DNA from: an uncultured Eubacteriales bacterium
GTDB taxonomy: Bacteria; Bacillota; Clostridia; Tissierellales; Peptoniphilaceae
Assembly: GCA_900539725.1 (NCBI GenBank)
Contig: UQDI01000003.1
Span: 28,742 to 92,741, forward strand
Direction of reading: 5' to 3'
DNA length: 64,000 nt
Every line of letters begins with the position of its first letter. Within the stretch, counting starts at the first letter, position 1. The position numbers were made by a program, and so were the translations under genes. Of this stretch, positions 43,133-52,111 are shown piece by piece. The notes beneath the pieces are model-generated. The model was not told where the DNA came from. It worked only from the letters and a program-made list of their open reading frames with translations, and searched no databases.

Positions 43133-43522
43133 CTATTTATCATCTAATGAAAAAGATGCTGGAAGCAGATCTTTTATATTATATACTTTGTAATCGCCCG
43201 TGTTTCTTGCAACAATTATCTTGGCATCTTTCGTAAACTCACTAATAAATTGTCTGCACGCCCCACACGGGAATGGATATGAATCAGGATTAACTATAGC
43301 AATCTTATTTATCTTTCTTGAATCACCATTCGTAATGGCATTTGCTATAGCGCTTTGCTCAGCACAAATTGTTAAGCCATAAGAAGCATTCTCAATATTT
43401 ACGCCATTATAAACACTGCCGTCGTCCATCTCAACGGCTGCAGCAACTTTATATTTTGAATAAACTGAGTATGATCTATCTAAAACGCTTAAGGCTGATT
43501 CAACTAGTTCTTTATATTCCAT
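43133..43522 (-). CDS. cdd: cytidine deaminase
   Basis: A 129-residue tetrameric-type cytidine deaminase. Zinc and catalytic residues are C53-A-E55 (TICAEQSAI) and C86/C89 (FPCGACRQF). YNGVNIENASYG binds the nucleoside. It converts cytidine and deoxycytidine to uridine forms, connecting with the uracil importer uraA. I start at ATG 43520-43522 with GAGGG upstream. The ybeY-cdd-era order is common in Firmicutes. Confidence 0.95.
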   Translation of the reverse strand: MEYKELVESALSVLDRSYSVYSKYKVAAAVEMDDGSVYNGVNIENASYGLTICAEQSAIANAITNGDSRKINKIAIVNPDSYPFPCGACRQFISEFTKDAKIIVARNTGDYKVYNIKDLLPASFSLDDK

Positions 43523-43572
43523 ATCATCCCTCGAATCTTTATTATACAATAAATTAGTGATAAATTCAATAC

Positions 43573-44016
43573 TTAACGCGTGATTTTAAGCTCATCAAGT
43601 ATTTCTCTTTGTCTTTCTTCCATAATGACTCTGTCTTCGTCCTCGATGTGGTCGTATCCAAGTAAGTGCAGTATACTGTGAGTGAAGAGAAACATGATTT
43701 CTCTTTCAAGGCTGTGAGCATATTCCTTTGCTTGCTCCTGGGCTACTTCATATGAGATAACTACATCACCTAAGAGAGTCTCATCAGATGAAAAATCTTC
43801 TATAAGAGGAAAAGATAAAACGTCAGTCACTTTATCAATATTTCTATACTCTCTATTTAAATCCTTTATCTCGTCCTTCGATACATAAGTAAGACCTACC
43901 TCGTAGTGATCTTCAAGACCTTCCATCTTTAAAGCAAGTGAAGCGATGCTTTTCATAGTATCTTCGTAAGAAGCCTCTATTGGATAATTATTTTCGTTAT
44001 TTATCACTATGTCCAT
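43573..44016 (-). CDS. ybeY: endoribonuclease YbeY (rRNA maturation factor)
   Basis: A 147-residue metal-dependent RNase active in 16S rRNA 3' maturation and ribosome quality control. The zinc ligands are H113, H117 and H123 in THSILHLLGYDH. NREYRNIDKVTDVLSFPL is a family segment. I start at MDIVINN (44014-44016), giving the usual length; a longer frame up to 44148 only repeats phoH coding sequence in another frame. It overlaps phoH by 20 nt. Confidence 0.94.
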   Translation of the reverse strand: MDIVINNENNYPIEASYEDTMKSIASLALKMEGLEDHYEVGLTYVSKDEIKDLNREYRNIDKVTDVLSFPLIEDFSSDETLLGDVVISYEVAQEQAKEYAHSLEREIMFLFTHSILHLLGYDHIEDEDRVIMEERQREILDELKITR

Positions 44017-45001
44017 CTTTTTCTTCTCTCTCTTTACTTTCTTTATCAAGCTTTTTGCTCTCATATGCATTATATGCTTCGATAATTCTTTGAACAAGTA
44101 TGTTTCTAACAACGTCTGTTTGAGTAAGTTCGATAAAGCTAATGCCATTTATATTTCTTAAGATGTGGCTGGCAGCAATTAGACCTGACTTCTTTCCCTT
44201 AGGTAAATCCCTTTGAGTAATGTCGCCAGTAACTATAACCTTAGAGTTAAAGCCCATCCTAGTCAAGAACATCTTCATTTGCTCTTCAGTAGTGTTTTGC
44301 GCTTCATCAAGAATTATGAAGGCCTTATCCAAAGTTCTTCCTCTCATGTAAGCAAGTGGAGCGACCTCGATAAGTCCTCTCTCAGCATTCTTTTCATATT
44401 GCTCCTTGCCCATAATTTCATATAAGGCGTCATAAACTGGCCTTAGATATGGATCTACCTTTTCCTTTAGGTCGCCCGGCAAAAAACCAAGGTTTTCGCC
44501 TGCTTCCACAGCTGGCCTTGTTAATATAATCTTAGATACTTCTTTATTTTTGAATGCATTAACCGCCATGGCGATGGCAAGATAAGTCTTACCAGTACCT
44601 GCAGGTCCTATACCAAAGGTAATTCCTGACTTTCTAATCATATCAACATATCTTTTTTGGCCAATAGTCTTTGGTCTAATGGTTTTGCCCTCGCTAGTAA
44701 TTGCAACTACGTCCTTTTGTATATCATATAATTGATGTTCTTTGGATTTTTTCACTAGATTGATGGAGTAGTATATGTCCTCTTTACTAAGTGATTTTTG
44801 TGTGTCGATAAGGCTTGATAAGGCTTTTATAAGTCTCTCAGTCATAGCCTCTTTCTCTTCGTCACATGAAGCTATCACAATCTTATCAGATTTGATATCA
44901 AGCTTCACATCTAGTTCTTTTTCAATTATTTTGATATTTGTATCTAAATTACCAGCCAATGCTTCTTGCTTATTGCTGTCAAAATTAAGTTCTCTACTCA
45001 T
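43997..45001 (-). CDS. phoH: PhoH family ATPase
   Basis: A 334-residue PhoH-like P-loop ATPase. Walker A GPAGTGKT is at 132-139, followed by ILTRPAVEAGENLGFLPGDLKEKVDPYLRPVYDAL and Walker B AFIILDEAQNTTEEQMKMFLTRMG. An N-terminal KH-like segment precedes the ATPase domain. It is probably an RNA-related helicase or ATPase; the partnership with YbeY and Era is suggested by conserved linkage. AAGGAGG precedes the ATG. The C-terminus (about 316-334) is highly charged. Confidence 0.94.
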   Translation of the reverse strand: MSRELNFDSNKQEALAGNLDTNIKIIEKELDVKLDIKSDKIVIASCDEEKEAMTERLIKALSSLIDTQKSLSKEDIYYSINLVKKSKEHQLYDIQKDVVAITSEGKTIRPKTIGQKRYVDMIRKSGITFGIGPAGTGKTYLAIAMAVNAFKNKEVSKIILTRPAVEAGENLGFLPGDLKEKVDPYLRPVYDALYEIMGKEQYEKNAERGLIEVAPLAYMRGRTLDKAFIILDEAQNTTEEQMKMFLTRMGFNSKVIVTGDITQRDLPKGKKSGLIAASHILRNINGISFIELTQTDVVRNILVQRIIEAYNAYESKKLDKESKEREEKDGHSDK

Positions 45002-45515
45002 TAATCCTCCTTAAGGCAAGTGGTTTGTCTAAAATTTCTTTTATTACTATAGATCTAGCTAAATTTTCCTTTGTAAAAATAATACCATCGATCTCTTCAC
45101 TTTCAATTTCATTAAAAGCGCTATTTTCTGCTGCAATTATTTCATTATTTTCTTCTCTAAGTTTTTCTTCTTTTTCTGCTTTATAATCACGAAGCCTATC
45201 TTTAATATCTCTAGAAAGGTATTCATCAAGCTTTTTGCTCTTTTCAGAAAAGTAGTCATCAGCTCTTTCTTTGTAATCATCCCTGATTGCTTCGTCATAA
45301 TGCTTTTCTAAATTGCCTATCTTTTTTACCTTTTCACGTTTTTTATTTTCTCTATCATTTGCTTTATTAGCATCTTTCATCGTTCTAGTGTAAATTTCAT
45401 CAAGCTTTTTATTTAAAGTATCATTCTGTTTTTTCTTCTTATTAGCTTCATTTACAGTAGTAATGATAGACGATATTAGCATAAATAAAAACGCTAATAC
45501 AAATAATCCATCCAT
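44994..45515 (-). CDS. membrane-anchored coiled-coil protein of unknown function
   Basis: A 173-residue protein: one N-terminal hydrophobic segment (about 3-22), then a highly charged helical region (about 25-130, rich in K, E, D and R) likely to form coiled coil, then IVIKEILDKPLALRR at the end. I do not recognise the family. It sits between floA and phoH in a closely spaced operon (6 nt after floA), so a link to flotillin membrane domains is possible but only inferred from position. Confidence 0.72.
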   Translation of the reverse strand: MDGLFVLAFLFMLISSIITTVNEANKKKKQNDTLNKKLDEIYTRTMKDANKANDRENKKREKVKKIGNLEKHYDEAIRDDYKERADDYFSEKSKKLDEYLSRDIKDRLRDYKAEKEEKLREENNEIIAAENSAFNEIESEEIDGIIFTKENLARSIVIKEILDKPLALRRINE

Positions 45516-45521
45516 AGTATC

Positions 45522-46517
45522 CTACTTATCTAGCTTTTGTGTGTCAGATATGGACTTTCTCATATCAGTATCTGAGTTAATATTATTCATCTTGTAATAA
45601 TCCATAACTCCTAAGTTACCGTTCTTTAGTGCTTCAGCTATAGCTAGAGGAACTTCTCTTTCAGCTTCAACAACTTTTGACTTCATCTTTTGAACTTCAG
45701 CCTTCATTTCTTGTTCGCTAGCAACGGCCATAGCACGTCTTTCTTCTGCCTTAGCTTGAGCTATCTTCTTATCAGCGTCTGCTTGATCCATAAGTAGTTT
45801 AGCTCCGATGTTTCTACCAACGTCGATATCAGCTATATCTATAGAAAGTATTTCAAATGCTGTTCCTGAATCAAGACCTTTTTTAAGAACTGTCTTTGAA
45901 ATGCTATCAGGATTTTCAAGCACGGCCTTATGTGTATCCGCGCTACCAACTGTAGTTACTATACCTTCACCTACTCTTGCGATGATAGTTTCTTCACCAG
46001 CACCACCAACTAATCTCTCGATATTTGCTCTAACAGTTACTCTTGCTTTTACAACGACTTCGATACCGTTCATAGCAACCGCGGATATGGAAGGAGTTTC
46101 TATAACCTTAGGGTTTACGCTTACTTGAACAGCTTCAAGCACATTACGACCAGCTAGGTCAATAGCTGCTGCTCTAGTAAAGTCTAGTGGTATATCAGCT
46201 CTTTGTGCTGCGATAAGTGCGTCAACAAGTGTATCTACATTACCACCAGCTAGGTAGTGAGCTTCTAGTTCGTTAACCTTTATATCAAGTCCAGCCTTTG
46301 TAGCCTTAATCATTGGATTGATAATCTTGCTTGGAGCAACTCTTCTAAGTCTCATACCTGTAAGTGTAGCCATGCTAACCTTAACTCCTGAGAAGAATGC
46401 TGTTATCCATAAACCTATTGGCACAAATGAAAAGAACATACTTAAGACTATAATCCCAAGTATTACAAAAATTAATTTTCCTGATAATAAAGCATTAATA
46501 AAACCTGCTAAAAACAT
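45522..46517 (-). CDS. floA: flotillin-like protein FloA
   Basis: A 331-residue FloA/YqfA protein. An N-terminal hydrophobic hairpin (about 8-45) is followed by the SPFH/PHB-like domain (MRLRRVAPSKIINPMIKATKAGL, VKARVTVRANIERLVGG) and a helical tail rich in Ala/Glu (AEERRAMAVASEQEMKAEVQ). It organises functional membrane microdomains. It is encoded 2 nt after an NfeD-family gene, its usual partner, with GGGAGG before the ATG. Confidence 0.96.
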   Translation of the reverse strand: MFLAGFINALLSGKLIFVILGIIVLSMFFSFVPIGLWITAFFSGVKVSMATLTGMRLRRVAPSKIINPMIKATKAGLDIKVNELEAHYLAGGNVDTLVDALIAAQRADIPLDFTRAAAIDLAGRNVLEAVQVSVNPKVIETPSISAVAMNGIEVVVKARVTVRANIERLVGGAGEETIIARVGEGIVTTVGSADTHKAVLENPDSISKTVLKKGLDSGTAFEILSIDIADIDVGRNIGAKLLMDQADADKKIAQAKAEERRAMAVASEQEMKAEVQKMKSKVVEAEREVPLAIAEALKNGNLGVMDYYKMNNINSDTDMRKSISDTQKLDK

Positions 46518-46519
46518 AA

Positions 46520-47185
46520 TTACTTAACCTCCCTGTCAACTATTAGATATCTTCCTTTAACTGCTATAACCTTTAGATTGAGACCATTGTCTAGGTAACC
46601 ATCGTAGCTTATAGCGTTATATTTGACTCCATCAATCAAAACAAAACCTGTTGGTCCTAAAGAGCTGATTGATTTCGCCTTACTTCCTACGAGCTTTTCT
46701 AGCTCATTTACTTCTTCTTTATTCTCTTTTAAATTTGATTCGGTGCTTAAAACAAGATGAGTTAATCCCTTTAATGAGTAACCCTTACTAAGCATGTACT
46801 TAAGAAAACCTATATTGCAATTTATCAATATAAATACAGTCATTAAGCCATATCTATAGTCAGTAAAAGCTAAAACTACAGATGTGAAATATGCTAGTAA
46901 GCCAAGTACACCTGTTATAGTGAAGCCAGGAATAAATATTTCCAAAACTACAAAAATACAAGCAAATATGAATAATCCGAGTGGATAAAAATTATTTGTT
47001 TGACATACAATTCTAGATCCAAACAAAAGAAAATGTGTTAAGAAAAATAAACTTATGTAAGCACTTTGCTTCTTCTTTATTAAAGCAAGACTTAAAAAGA
47101 GCGTGCCTATGATTACTAACAAAAATGCCGCTATATCGGCCAATAAAAAAACATCTGTATTTGCCACTAAAAATAAATTTTGCAT
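46520..47185 (-). CDS. NfeD family membrane protein
   Basis: A 221-residue protein with about five hydrophobic segments (residues 1-125) and a C-terminal OB-fold NfeD domain (LVGSKAKSISSLGPTGFVLIDGVKYNAISYDG...VIAVKGRYLIVDRE). It lacks the ClpP-like protease domain of long NfeD proteins, so it is the short form that pairs with flotillins; floA follows directly. It is the first gene of the long unit running to nif3. A -10-like TATACT precedes it, but I see no convincing -35. Confidence 0.9.
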   Translation of the reverse strand: MQNLFLVANTDVFLLADIAAFLLVIIGTLFLSLALIKKKQSAYISLFFLTHFLLFGSRIVCQTNNFYPLGLFIFACIFVVLEIFIPGFTITGVLGLLAYFTSVVLAFTDYRYGLMTVFILINCNIGFLKYMLSKGYSLKGLTHLVLSTESNLKENKEEVNELEKLVGSKAKSISSLGPTGFVLIDGVKYNAISYDGYLDNGLNLKVIAVKGRYLIVDREVK

Positions 47186-47230
47186 TAAATCACCACCTAA
47201 GTATATTTACCCAAAACACACATCTTTAAT

Positions 47231-47265
47231 CAAAAAAATCAAGGCTGACCACTATGACCAGCCTT
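47231..47265 (-). terminator. terminator of the ruvC-yajC operon
   Basis: On the minus strand AAGGCTG/CAGCCTT (47259-47265 and 47241-47247) forms a stem, followed by GATTTTTTT. It lies 7 nt past the yajC stop and upstream of nfeD. Confidence 0.82.
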
Positions 47266-47271
47266 TGCTTT

Positions 47272-47616
47272 TTATAAATCTTCTGATTTTTCTACGTTCT
47301 TAATCTCTTTTCTAGATGCTTTGTCTCTGAATGCCCACTTAGCTATCTCCATATTGCATCCTTGATTTATTTCGATTACATAAACATCTTCTTTAATTTG
47401 AACAATCTTACCTAAGATACCGCCAATAGTTACGATTTGATCACCAACTTTAAGTGAGTCTCTTAGTTCTTGTAACTTTTGTGCTTGTTTCTTTTGTGGT
47501 CTGATTAAAAAGAAGTATGCGAATGCACCAAATAATACGAATGGAATTATCATGCTAAGTAATGATCCGCTTGCGTTTGCTTGTTGAGCTCCTGCTAAAA
47601 AATTTAATATCATCAT
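47272..47616 (-). CDS. yajC: preprotein translocase subunit YajC
   Basis: A 114-residue protein with one transmembrane segment (about 20-38: LLSMIIPFVLFGAFAYFFLIRPQKKQ) and the family motif VGDQIVTIGGILGKIVQIKEDVYVIE. It is an accessory part of the SecDF-YajC complex; secDF is not in the window. The queA-tgt-yajC order is standard. GGGAGGT precedes the ATG, and a terminator follows the gene. Confidence 0.95.
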   Translation of the reverse strand: MMILNFLAGAQQANASGSLLSMIIPFVLFGAFAYFFLIRPQKKQAQKLQELRDSLKVGDQIVTIGGILGKIVQIKEDVYVIEINQGCNMEIAKWAFRDKASRKEIKNVEKSEDL

Positions 47617-47654
47617 ATAACCTCCCTATATTGTTAATAATATTATACACTATA

Positions 47655-48767
47655 TTACTTTAAATATCCATATTTTTTATAAAATTCGTGTTTATACTCT
47701 AAGAAATAATCGCCTAAAATTGATTCTCTAATATTCTTCATCATCTTTAATAAGAAAGTTAAATTATGAATAGTAGCTAATCTGTAAGCAAGTATCTCGT
47801 CAACATTGAAAAGATGTCTTAAATAAGCTCTTGAGTAGTGACTACAAGTGTAGCAATCGCACTCAGGGTCTGGCTTAGTGAAGTCTTCCTTGTACTTAGC
47901 GTTCTTTATTACAAGTCTGCCGTGTGATGTCATAAGCGTTCCATTTCTCGAGATTCTCGTTGGTAGAACGCAGTCTGCCATGTCTATACCTCTTTCAACT
48001 GACTCAAATAAATATAATGGCGTACCTACGCCCATATTGTATCTTGGTTTATCTTCAGGCATATAGTCAGTTACATGGTCTAAGACTTCATTCATCAAAT
48101 CAACTGGCTCACCTACTGAGAGGCCGCCAACAGCATAACCAGGTAAGTCGATAGAGCAAATCTCTTTCGCATGCTCTTCACGAAGGTCCTTGTAAAGACC
48201 GCCTTGAATAATGCCGAATAGATTTTGATTCTCTCTATCGGTCCAAGCGTCCTTACATCTTTCAAGCCATCTAGTCGTTCTGTGCATTGAATTTATAATG
48301 TATTCTCTAGACGCAGGATAAGGAGCGCACTCGTCAAAGGCCATCATGATGTCGCTACCAAGCTTTGTTTGTATCTCAATTGATTTCTCTGGAGATATAA
48401 ATAACTTTGAGCCATCTATATGTGAGCGAAACTCAACTCCTTCTTCACTTATCTTTCTCATGCCGCCCAAGCTAAAGACTTGAAATCCGCCGCTATCAGT
48501 TAATATAGGCTTATCCCAGTTCATAAACTTGTGAAGTCCACCTGCTTTGTGAACTATGTCTTCGCCAGGTCTTAAATGCAAGTGATATGTGTTCGAAAGA
48601 ATGATTTGAGCGCCTAAGTCCTTAAGCTCATCAGGCGTCATGGTCTTAACCGTTGCTCTCGTTCCTACCGGCATGAAGATAGGCGTCTCAACAACGCCAT
48701 GCTTTAGCTTCATTAGACCAGCTCTTGCTTTAGTTTTACTATCTGTTTTAATTAATTCAAATTCCAT
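47655..48767 (-). CDS. tgt: tRNA-guanine transglycosylase (queuine tRNA-ribosyltransferase)
   Basis: A 370-residue enzyme that exchanges G34 of GUN-anticodon tRNAs for preQ1. LTDSGGFQVFSLGGMRKISEEGV contains the nucleophile region. FDECAPYP, DLPGYAVGGLSVGEP and the zinc site CDCYTCSHYSRAYLRHL are present. I start at ATG 48765-48767 (MEFELIKTDS), just beyond the queA stop; a longer frame would lie inside queA. The ribosome binding site is weak (GGAT), so coupling to queA is likely. Confidence 0.96.
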   Translation of the reverse strand: MEFELIKTDSKTKARAGLMKLKHGVVETPIFMPVGTRATVKTMTPDELKDLGAQIILSNTYHLHLRPGEDIVHKAGGLHKFMNWDKPILTDSGGFQVFSLGGMRKISEEGVEFRSHIDGSKLFISPEKSIEIQTKLGSDIMMAFDECAPYPASREYIINSMHRTTRWLERCKDAWTDRENQNLFGIIQGGLYKDLREEHAKEICSIDLPGYAVGGLSVGEPVDLMNEVLDHVTDYMPEDKPRYNMGVGTPLYLFESVERGIDMADCVLPTRISRNGTLMTSHGRLVIKNAKYKEDFTKPDPECDCYTCSHYSRAYLRHLFNVDEILAYRLATIHNLTFLLKMMKNIRESILGDYFLEYKHEFYKKYGYLK

Positions 48768-48768
48768 A

Positions 48769-49797
48769 TTATCTATCCAATATAAACATTGCATCGCCAA
48801 AGCTGAAGAATCTGTATCTTTCTTTAACAGCTTCTGCATATGCGTTAAGTATCATTTCTTTTGACGCAAAGGCGCTTACTAGCATAATTAGCGTTGACTC
48901 TGGTAAGTGGAAGTTCGTGATTAGTGCGTCAACTGCCTTATATTCAAAGCCTGGATATATGAATATATCAGTCCATCCGTGGCTTGCCTTAATCTCGTCC
49001 TTTGCAGCTATCGTTTCAAGCGTTCTAACTGTAGTAGTTCCAACAGCTATAACTCTTCTGCCTTCTTTTTTCGCCTTGTTTATGGTCTCGCTCGCTTCCT
49101 CAGAAAGGTTATAGAACTCACTGTGCATCTTGTGTTTCTCAACATCAGTGACCTTAACAGGTCTAAATGTTCCAAGACCAACGTGAAGTGTTAGATAAAC
49201 TATCTTTACACCCTTATCTTCTAGCTCTTTTAATAGCTCTTTAGTAAAGTGTAAACCCGCTGTTGGTGCGGCTGCTGAACCAAGGTTCTTTGCGTAAACA
49301 GTTTGGTATCTGTCCTTGTCTTCAAGTCTTTCCTTGATATATGGTGGAAGAGGCATCTCGCCAAGTTCATTTAATATCTCTAGGAAAATTCCATCGTATT
49401 TAAATTTTATATATCTGACGCCATCGTCATCAATATCGACAACTTCAGCTCTAAGAAGACCGTGACCAAATTCAATTTCACTGCCTATCTTCATCTTCTT
49501 GCCTGGCTTAACAAGCGTCTTCCAAGTGTCTTCTTCTGTTTGTGAAATTAGAAGAACTTCTATCTTTTCTTCTTTTCCAGGCCTATTGCCAAAGAGTCTT
49601 GCAGGTATTACCTTGCTATCGTTTGCAACTAGCACGTCTCCTTCATGAAGAAGGTTTATTATGTCATGAAAAATCATGTGTTCGACCTTGCCAGTTTTTC
49701 TGTCCAAGACCATAAGTCTTGATTCATCTCTTTTATCTATAGGGTGCTGTGCAATTAGCTCCTCAGGTAGATCATAGTAAAAATCTTTAGTTTCCAT
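48769..49797 (-). CDS. queA: S-adenosylmethionine:tRNA ribosyltransferase-isomerase
   Basis: A 342-residue QueA that builds the epoxycyclopentane ring of queuosine on preQ1-tRNA from S-adenosylmethionine. The N-terminus FYYDLPEELIAQHPIDKRDESRLMVLDR, and GSAAAPTAGLHFT and LHVGLGTFRPV, are family signatures. It is followed directly by tgt. Together with queT at 31398 it supports a salvage route to queuosine. Confidence 0.97.
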   Translation of the reverse strand: METKDFYYDLPEELIAQHPIDKRDESRLMVLDRKTGKVEHMIFHDIINLLHEGDVLVANDSKVIPARLFGNRPGKEEKIEVLLISQTEEDTWKTLVKPGKKMKIGSEIEFGHGLLRAEVVDIDDDGVRYIKFKYDGIFLEILNELGEMPLPPYIKERLEDKDRYQTVYAKNLGSAAAPTAGLHFTKELLKELEDKGVKIVYLTLHVGLGTFRPVKVTDVEKHKMHSEFYNLSEEASETINKAKKEGRRVIAVGTTTVRTLETIAAKDEIKASHGWTDIFIYPGFEYKAVDALITNFHLPESTLIMLVSAFASKEMILNAYAEAVKERYRFFSFGDAMFILDR

Positions 49798-51094
49798 TAC
49801 TTATTTCAGCTCCGTCATAGTAGAATTTTAGTATTTCATCATATTTTAGTCCGGCCTTAGCCATGTTGTTTGCGCCCCATTGGCTTAGTCCAACACCGTG
49901 GCCCCAGCCGTGACCAGCTATCTTAATCTTTGCATCAGCGCTTATAGCTGGGCATGGGCTAGCTTTTTCACTAGTTTCACTACTTATAAATATAGCTACG
50001 CCATCTTCAAATAAAACAGTTACTTCGCCATCACTATCGTTCTCTGGCGCTTGCGTAGCAGCGCTTACTCCGCTCGCCTCAATTGTATACATACTGCTCT
50101 TAAATTTATTTGCACCGATAGCGTTCTTAAATTTATTGTTATCGACAAGCACTTCTTTAGCGCCGTCCATTATAGCAACAGTCTTAACTCTCTTGCTATT
50201 GTTATTTTCTTTTACATAAATTTGATTAATCGAATTTAAATTAATGCCTTGCTTTTTAAGTCCATTGATTAAATCGTTTGCATTAATTTGAAAATTCCAA
50301 TTATAATTTGGCTCATTTATGGAATATTTATCTTCTTTTGAGATTAAATACTTATACTTAGCGCCCCAAACATCGTTAGCGTCTGCAGTATATCCACCGT
50401 TTGATGATGAATAAGTCGCGTTAACAACCTTGCCTTCAGACAATAAGATTTGTCCTCTAGTTTCATCGACCGCTTTTCTCACATTGTCTCTTTCAGCGTC
50501 AAAACCGCCATAAACTTGGCTAGATACGGTATCATATAGGTCAAAAGACTTATCCTTATTTCTTGTAACGCTACAAACCGCATAAGATCTAGCAGCTACC
50601 GCTTGTGCCTTAAGTGCTTCGTATGAGAAAGTGCTTGGCATCTCTCTTGGAACGACGCCATAAAGGTACTCTTCAAGTCCGACATTGTTAATAGCAGCCA
50701 ATTGCTTATCAACTGTATCAAATGTTAAGTAGCCTCTGTATCTTTTATTATTTATCTTTATAGGACTCGAACTAGGAGATTGAATCTTCATAGACTTGTT
50801 TGTTGCCAAGCTTGATAAATAATTACCTAAAGAGTCATAAATATCATAATTTTGTCCATTTAATTTTAAAACAATATTCTTTTCAAAGCTTTGGAATAGG
50901 CTTAAGTTAGAGTACATATCTCTCACTTCAAAACCATCGTCACTGTATAGTTTTAATTCATTCATGTTTTGCGCGCTTATACCAAGCTTTACATCAACAT
51001 TACTTATATGCTCATATCCAGTCTCTGCTTTAGCACTGTTTATAGAAAATGCTAACAAAAATATTGTCAATATAATTAATATTTTATTCTTCAT
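49787..51094 (-). CDS. SpoIID/LytB-domain protein, secreted
   Basis: A 435-residue protein with an N-terminal signal peptide (MKNKILIILTIFLLAFSINSAKA). The SpoIID domain lies from about residue 135: LEEYLYGVVPREMPSTFSYEALKAQAVAARSYA, with the catalytic Glu and Arg of SpoIID-type transglycosylases, and ends GHGWGHGVGLSQWGANNMA. SpoIID cuts denuded glycan strands during engulfment, but LytB-type relatives also occur in non-sporulating species. I start at ATG 51092-51094 with AAGGAGA upstream. It overlaps ruvB by 11 nt and queA by 11 nt. Confidence 0.9.
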   Translation of the reverse strand: MKNKILIILTIFLLAFSINSAKAETGYEHISNVDVKLGISAQNMNELKLYSDDGFEVRDMYSNLSLFQSFEKNIVLKLNGQNYDIYDSLGNYLSSLATNKSMKIQSPSSSPIKINNKRYRGYLTFDTVDKQLAAINNVGLEEYLYGVVPREMPSTFSYEALKAQAVAARSYAVCSVTRNKDKSFDLYDTVSSQVYGGFDAERDNVRKAVDETRGQILLSEGKVVNATYSSSNGGYTADANDVWGAKYKYLISKEDKYSINEPNYNWNFQINANDLINGLKKQGINLNSINQIYVKENNNSKRVKTVAIMDGAKEVLVDNNKFKNAIGANKFKSSMYTIEASGVSAATQAPENDSDGEVTVLFEDGVAIFISSETSEKASPCPAISADAKIKIAGHGWGHGVGLSQWGANNMAKAGLKYDEILKFYYDGAEISNGN

Positions 51095-52103
51095 AGTTCT
51101 CTCCTTCGTTATACTTGTAGCCCATGTGATCATAAGCAAGTTTGGTTGCTACTCTGCCTCTTGGCGTTCTCGCAATAAAACCAAGCTGAATTAGATATGG
51201 CTCGTAAACATCTTCTATCGTAGTTCTTTCTTCGTTCGATGATGCTGCAAGCGTATCTAAGCCGACTGGCCTGCCACCATAAGTATTTATCATAACATCA
51301 AGTATCTTTCTGTCAGTTTTGTCAAGGCCATAGTGATCTATTTCTAGTATATCTAGGCCTTTTTTAGCAATCTTGCCACTTATAGAACCATCTTCAAGCA
51401 CTAAAGAGTAGTCTCTAACCCTCTTTAGTAGCCTATTGGCAATTCTTGGAGTGCCTCTTGATCTTCTAGCTATCTCTCTTGCACCTGCATCATCAATTTC
51501 TACATCCAAAATGCCCGCAGATCTCGTAACTATCTCACAAAGTGAGTCTTCATCGTATAAGTCAAGATTTAATATAACACCAAATCTATCTCTCAGTGGC
51601 GATGAGAGTAACCCTGCTCTTGTAGTTGCGCCTATTAGCGTAAATCTTGAAAGGTCTATCCTAACCGACCTTGCCGATGGGCCCTTGCCTATGATTAAGT
51701 CTAGTGAATAGTCCTCCATGGCTGGATATAGGATTTCTTCTACTGAACGCGATATTCTATGTATCTCGTCAATGAATAATACATCGTCATCTTTTAAATT
51801 TGTTAGTACTGAGGCCAAATCGCCTGGTCTTTCAATCGCAGGACCTGAGGTTATCTTGATATTAACACCCATTTCATTCGCAATGATGTTTGCAAGAGTA
51901 GTTTTACCAAGTCCTGGTGGTCCATATAAAAGAACGTGGTCAAGTGGCTCTCCCCTCATCTTCGCAGCGTTAACAAAGATTTTAAGCTTTTCCTTAACGC
52001 TGTCTTGACCAATATAGTCGTTAAACCACTTTGGTCTGAGTGAATTGTCAAAATTTTCTTCACCTGACCTCAAATCAGTTGTTATTAATCTATCTTCTTC
52101 CAC
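51084..52103 (-). CDS. ruvB: Holliday junction branch migration helicase RuvB
   Basis: A 339-residue AAA+ helicase. Walker A is GPPGLGKT, Walker B is FIDEIHR, and sensor 1 is IGATTRAGLL. The C-terminal winged-helix part includes EPYLIQLGFIARTPRGRVAT. With RuvA it drives branch migration. The start is GTG (52101-52103). It lies 8 nt after ruvA. Confidence 0.97.
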   Translation of the reverse strand: MEEDRLITTDLRSGEENFDNSLRPKWFNDYIGQDSVKEKLKIFVNAAKMRGEPLDHVLLYGPPGLGKTTLANIIANEMGVNIKITSGPAIERPGDLASVLTNLKDDDVLFIDEIHRISRSVEEILYPAMEDYSLDLIIGKGPSARSVRIDLSRFTLIGATTRAGLLSSPLRDRFGVILNLDLYDEDSLCEIVTRSAGILDVEIDDAGAREIARRSRGTPRIANRLLKRVRDYSLVLEDGSISGKIAKKGLDILEIDHYGLDKTDRKILDVMINTYGGRPVGLDTLAASSNEERTTIEDVYEPYLIQLGFIARTPRGRVATKLAYDHMGYKYNEGENYEE

Positions 52104-52111
52104 TTAAACAC

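Noticed and set aside
43997..44148. Long N-terminal extension of YbeY
   Set aside because: It only rereads phoH coding sequence in another frame. The start at 44016 gives the normal length.
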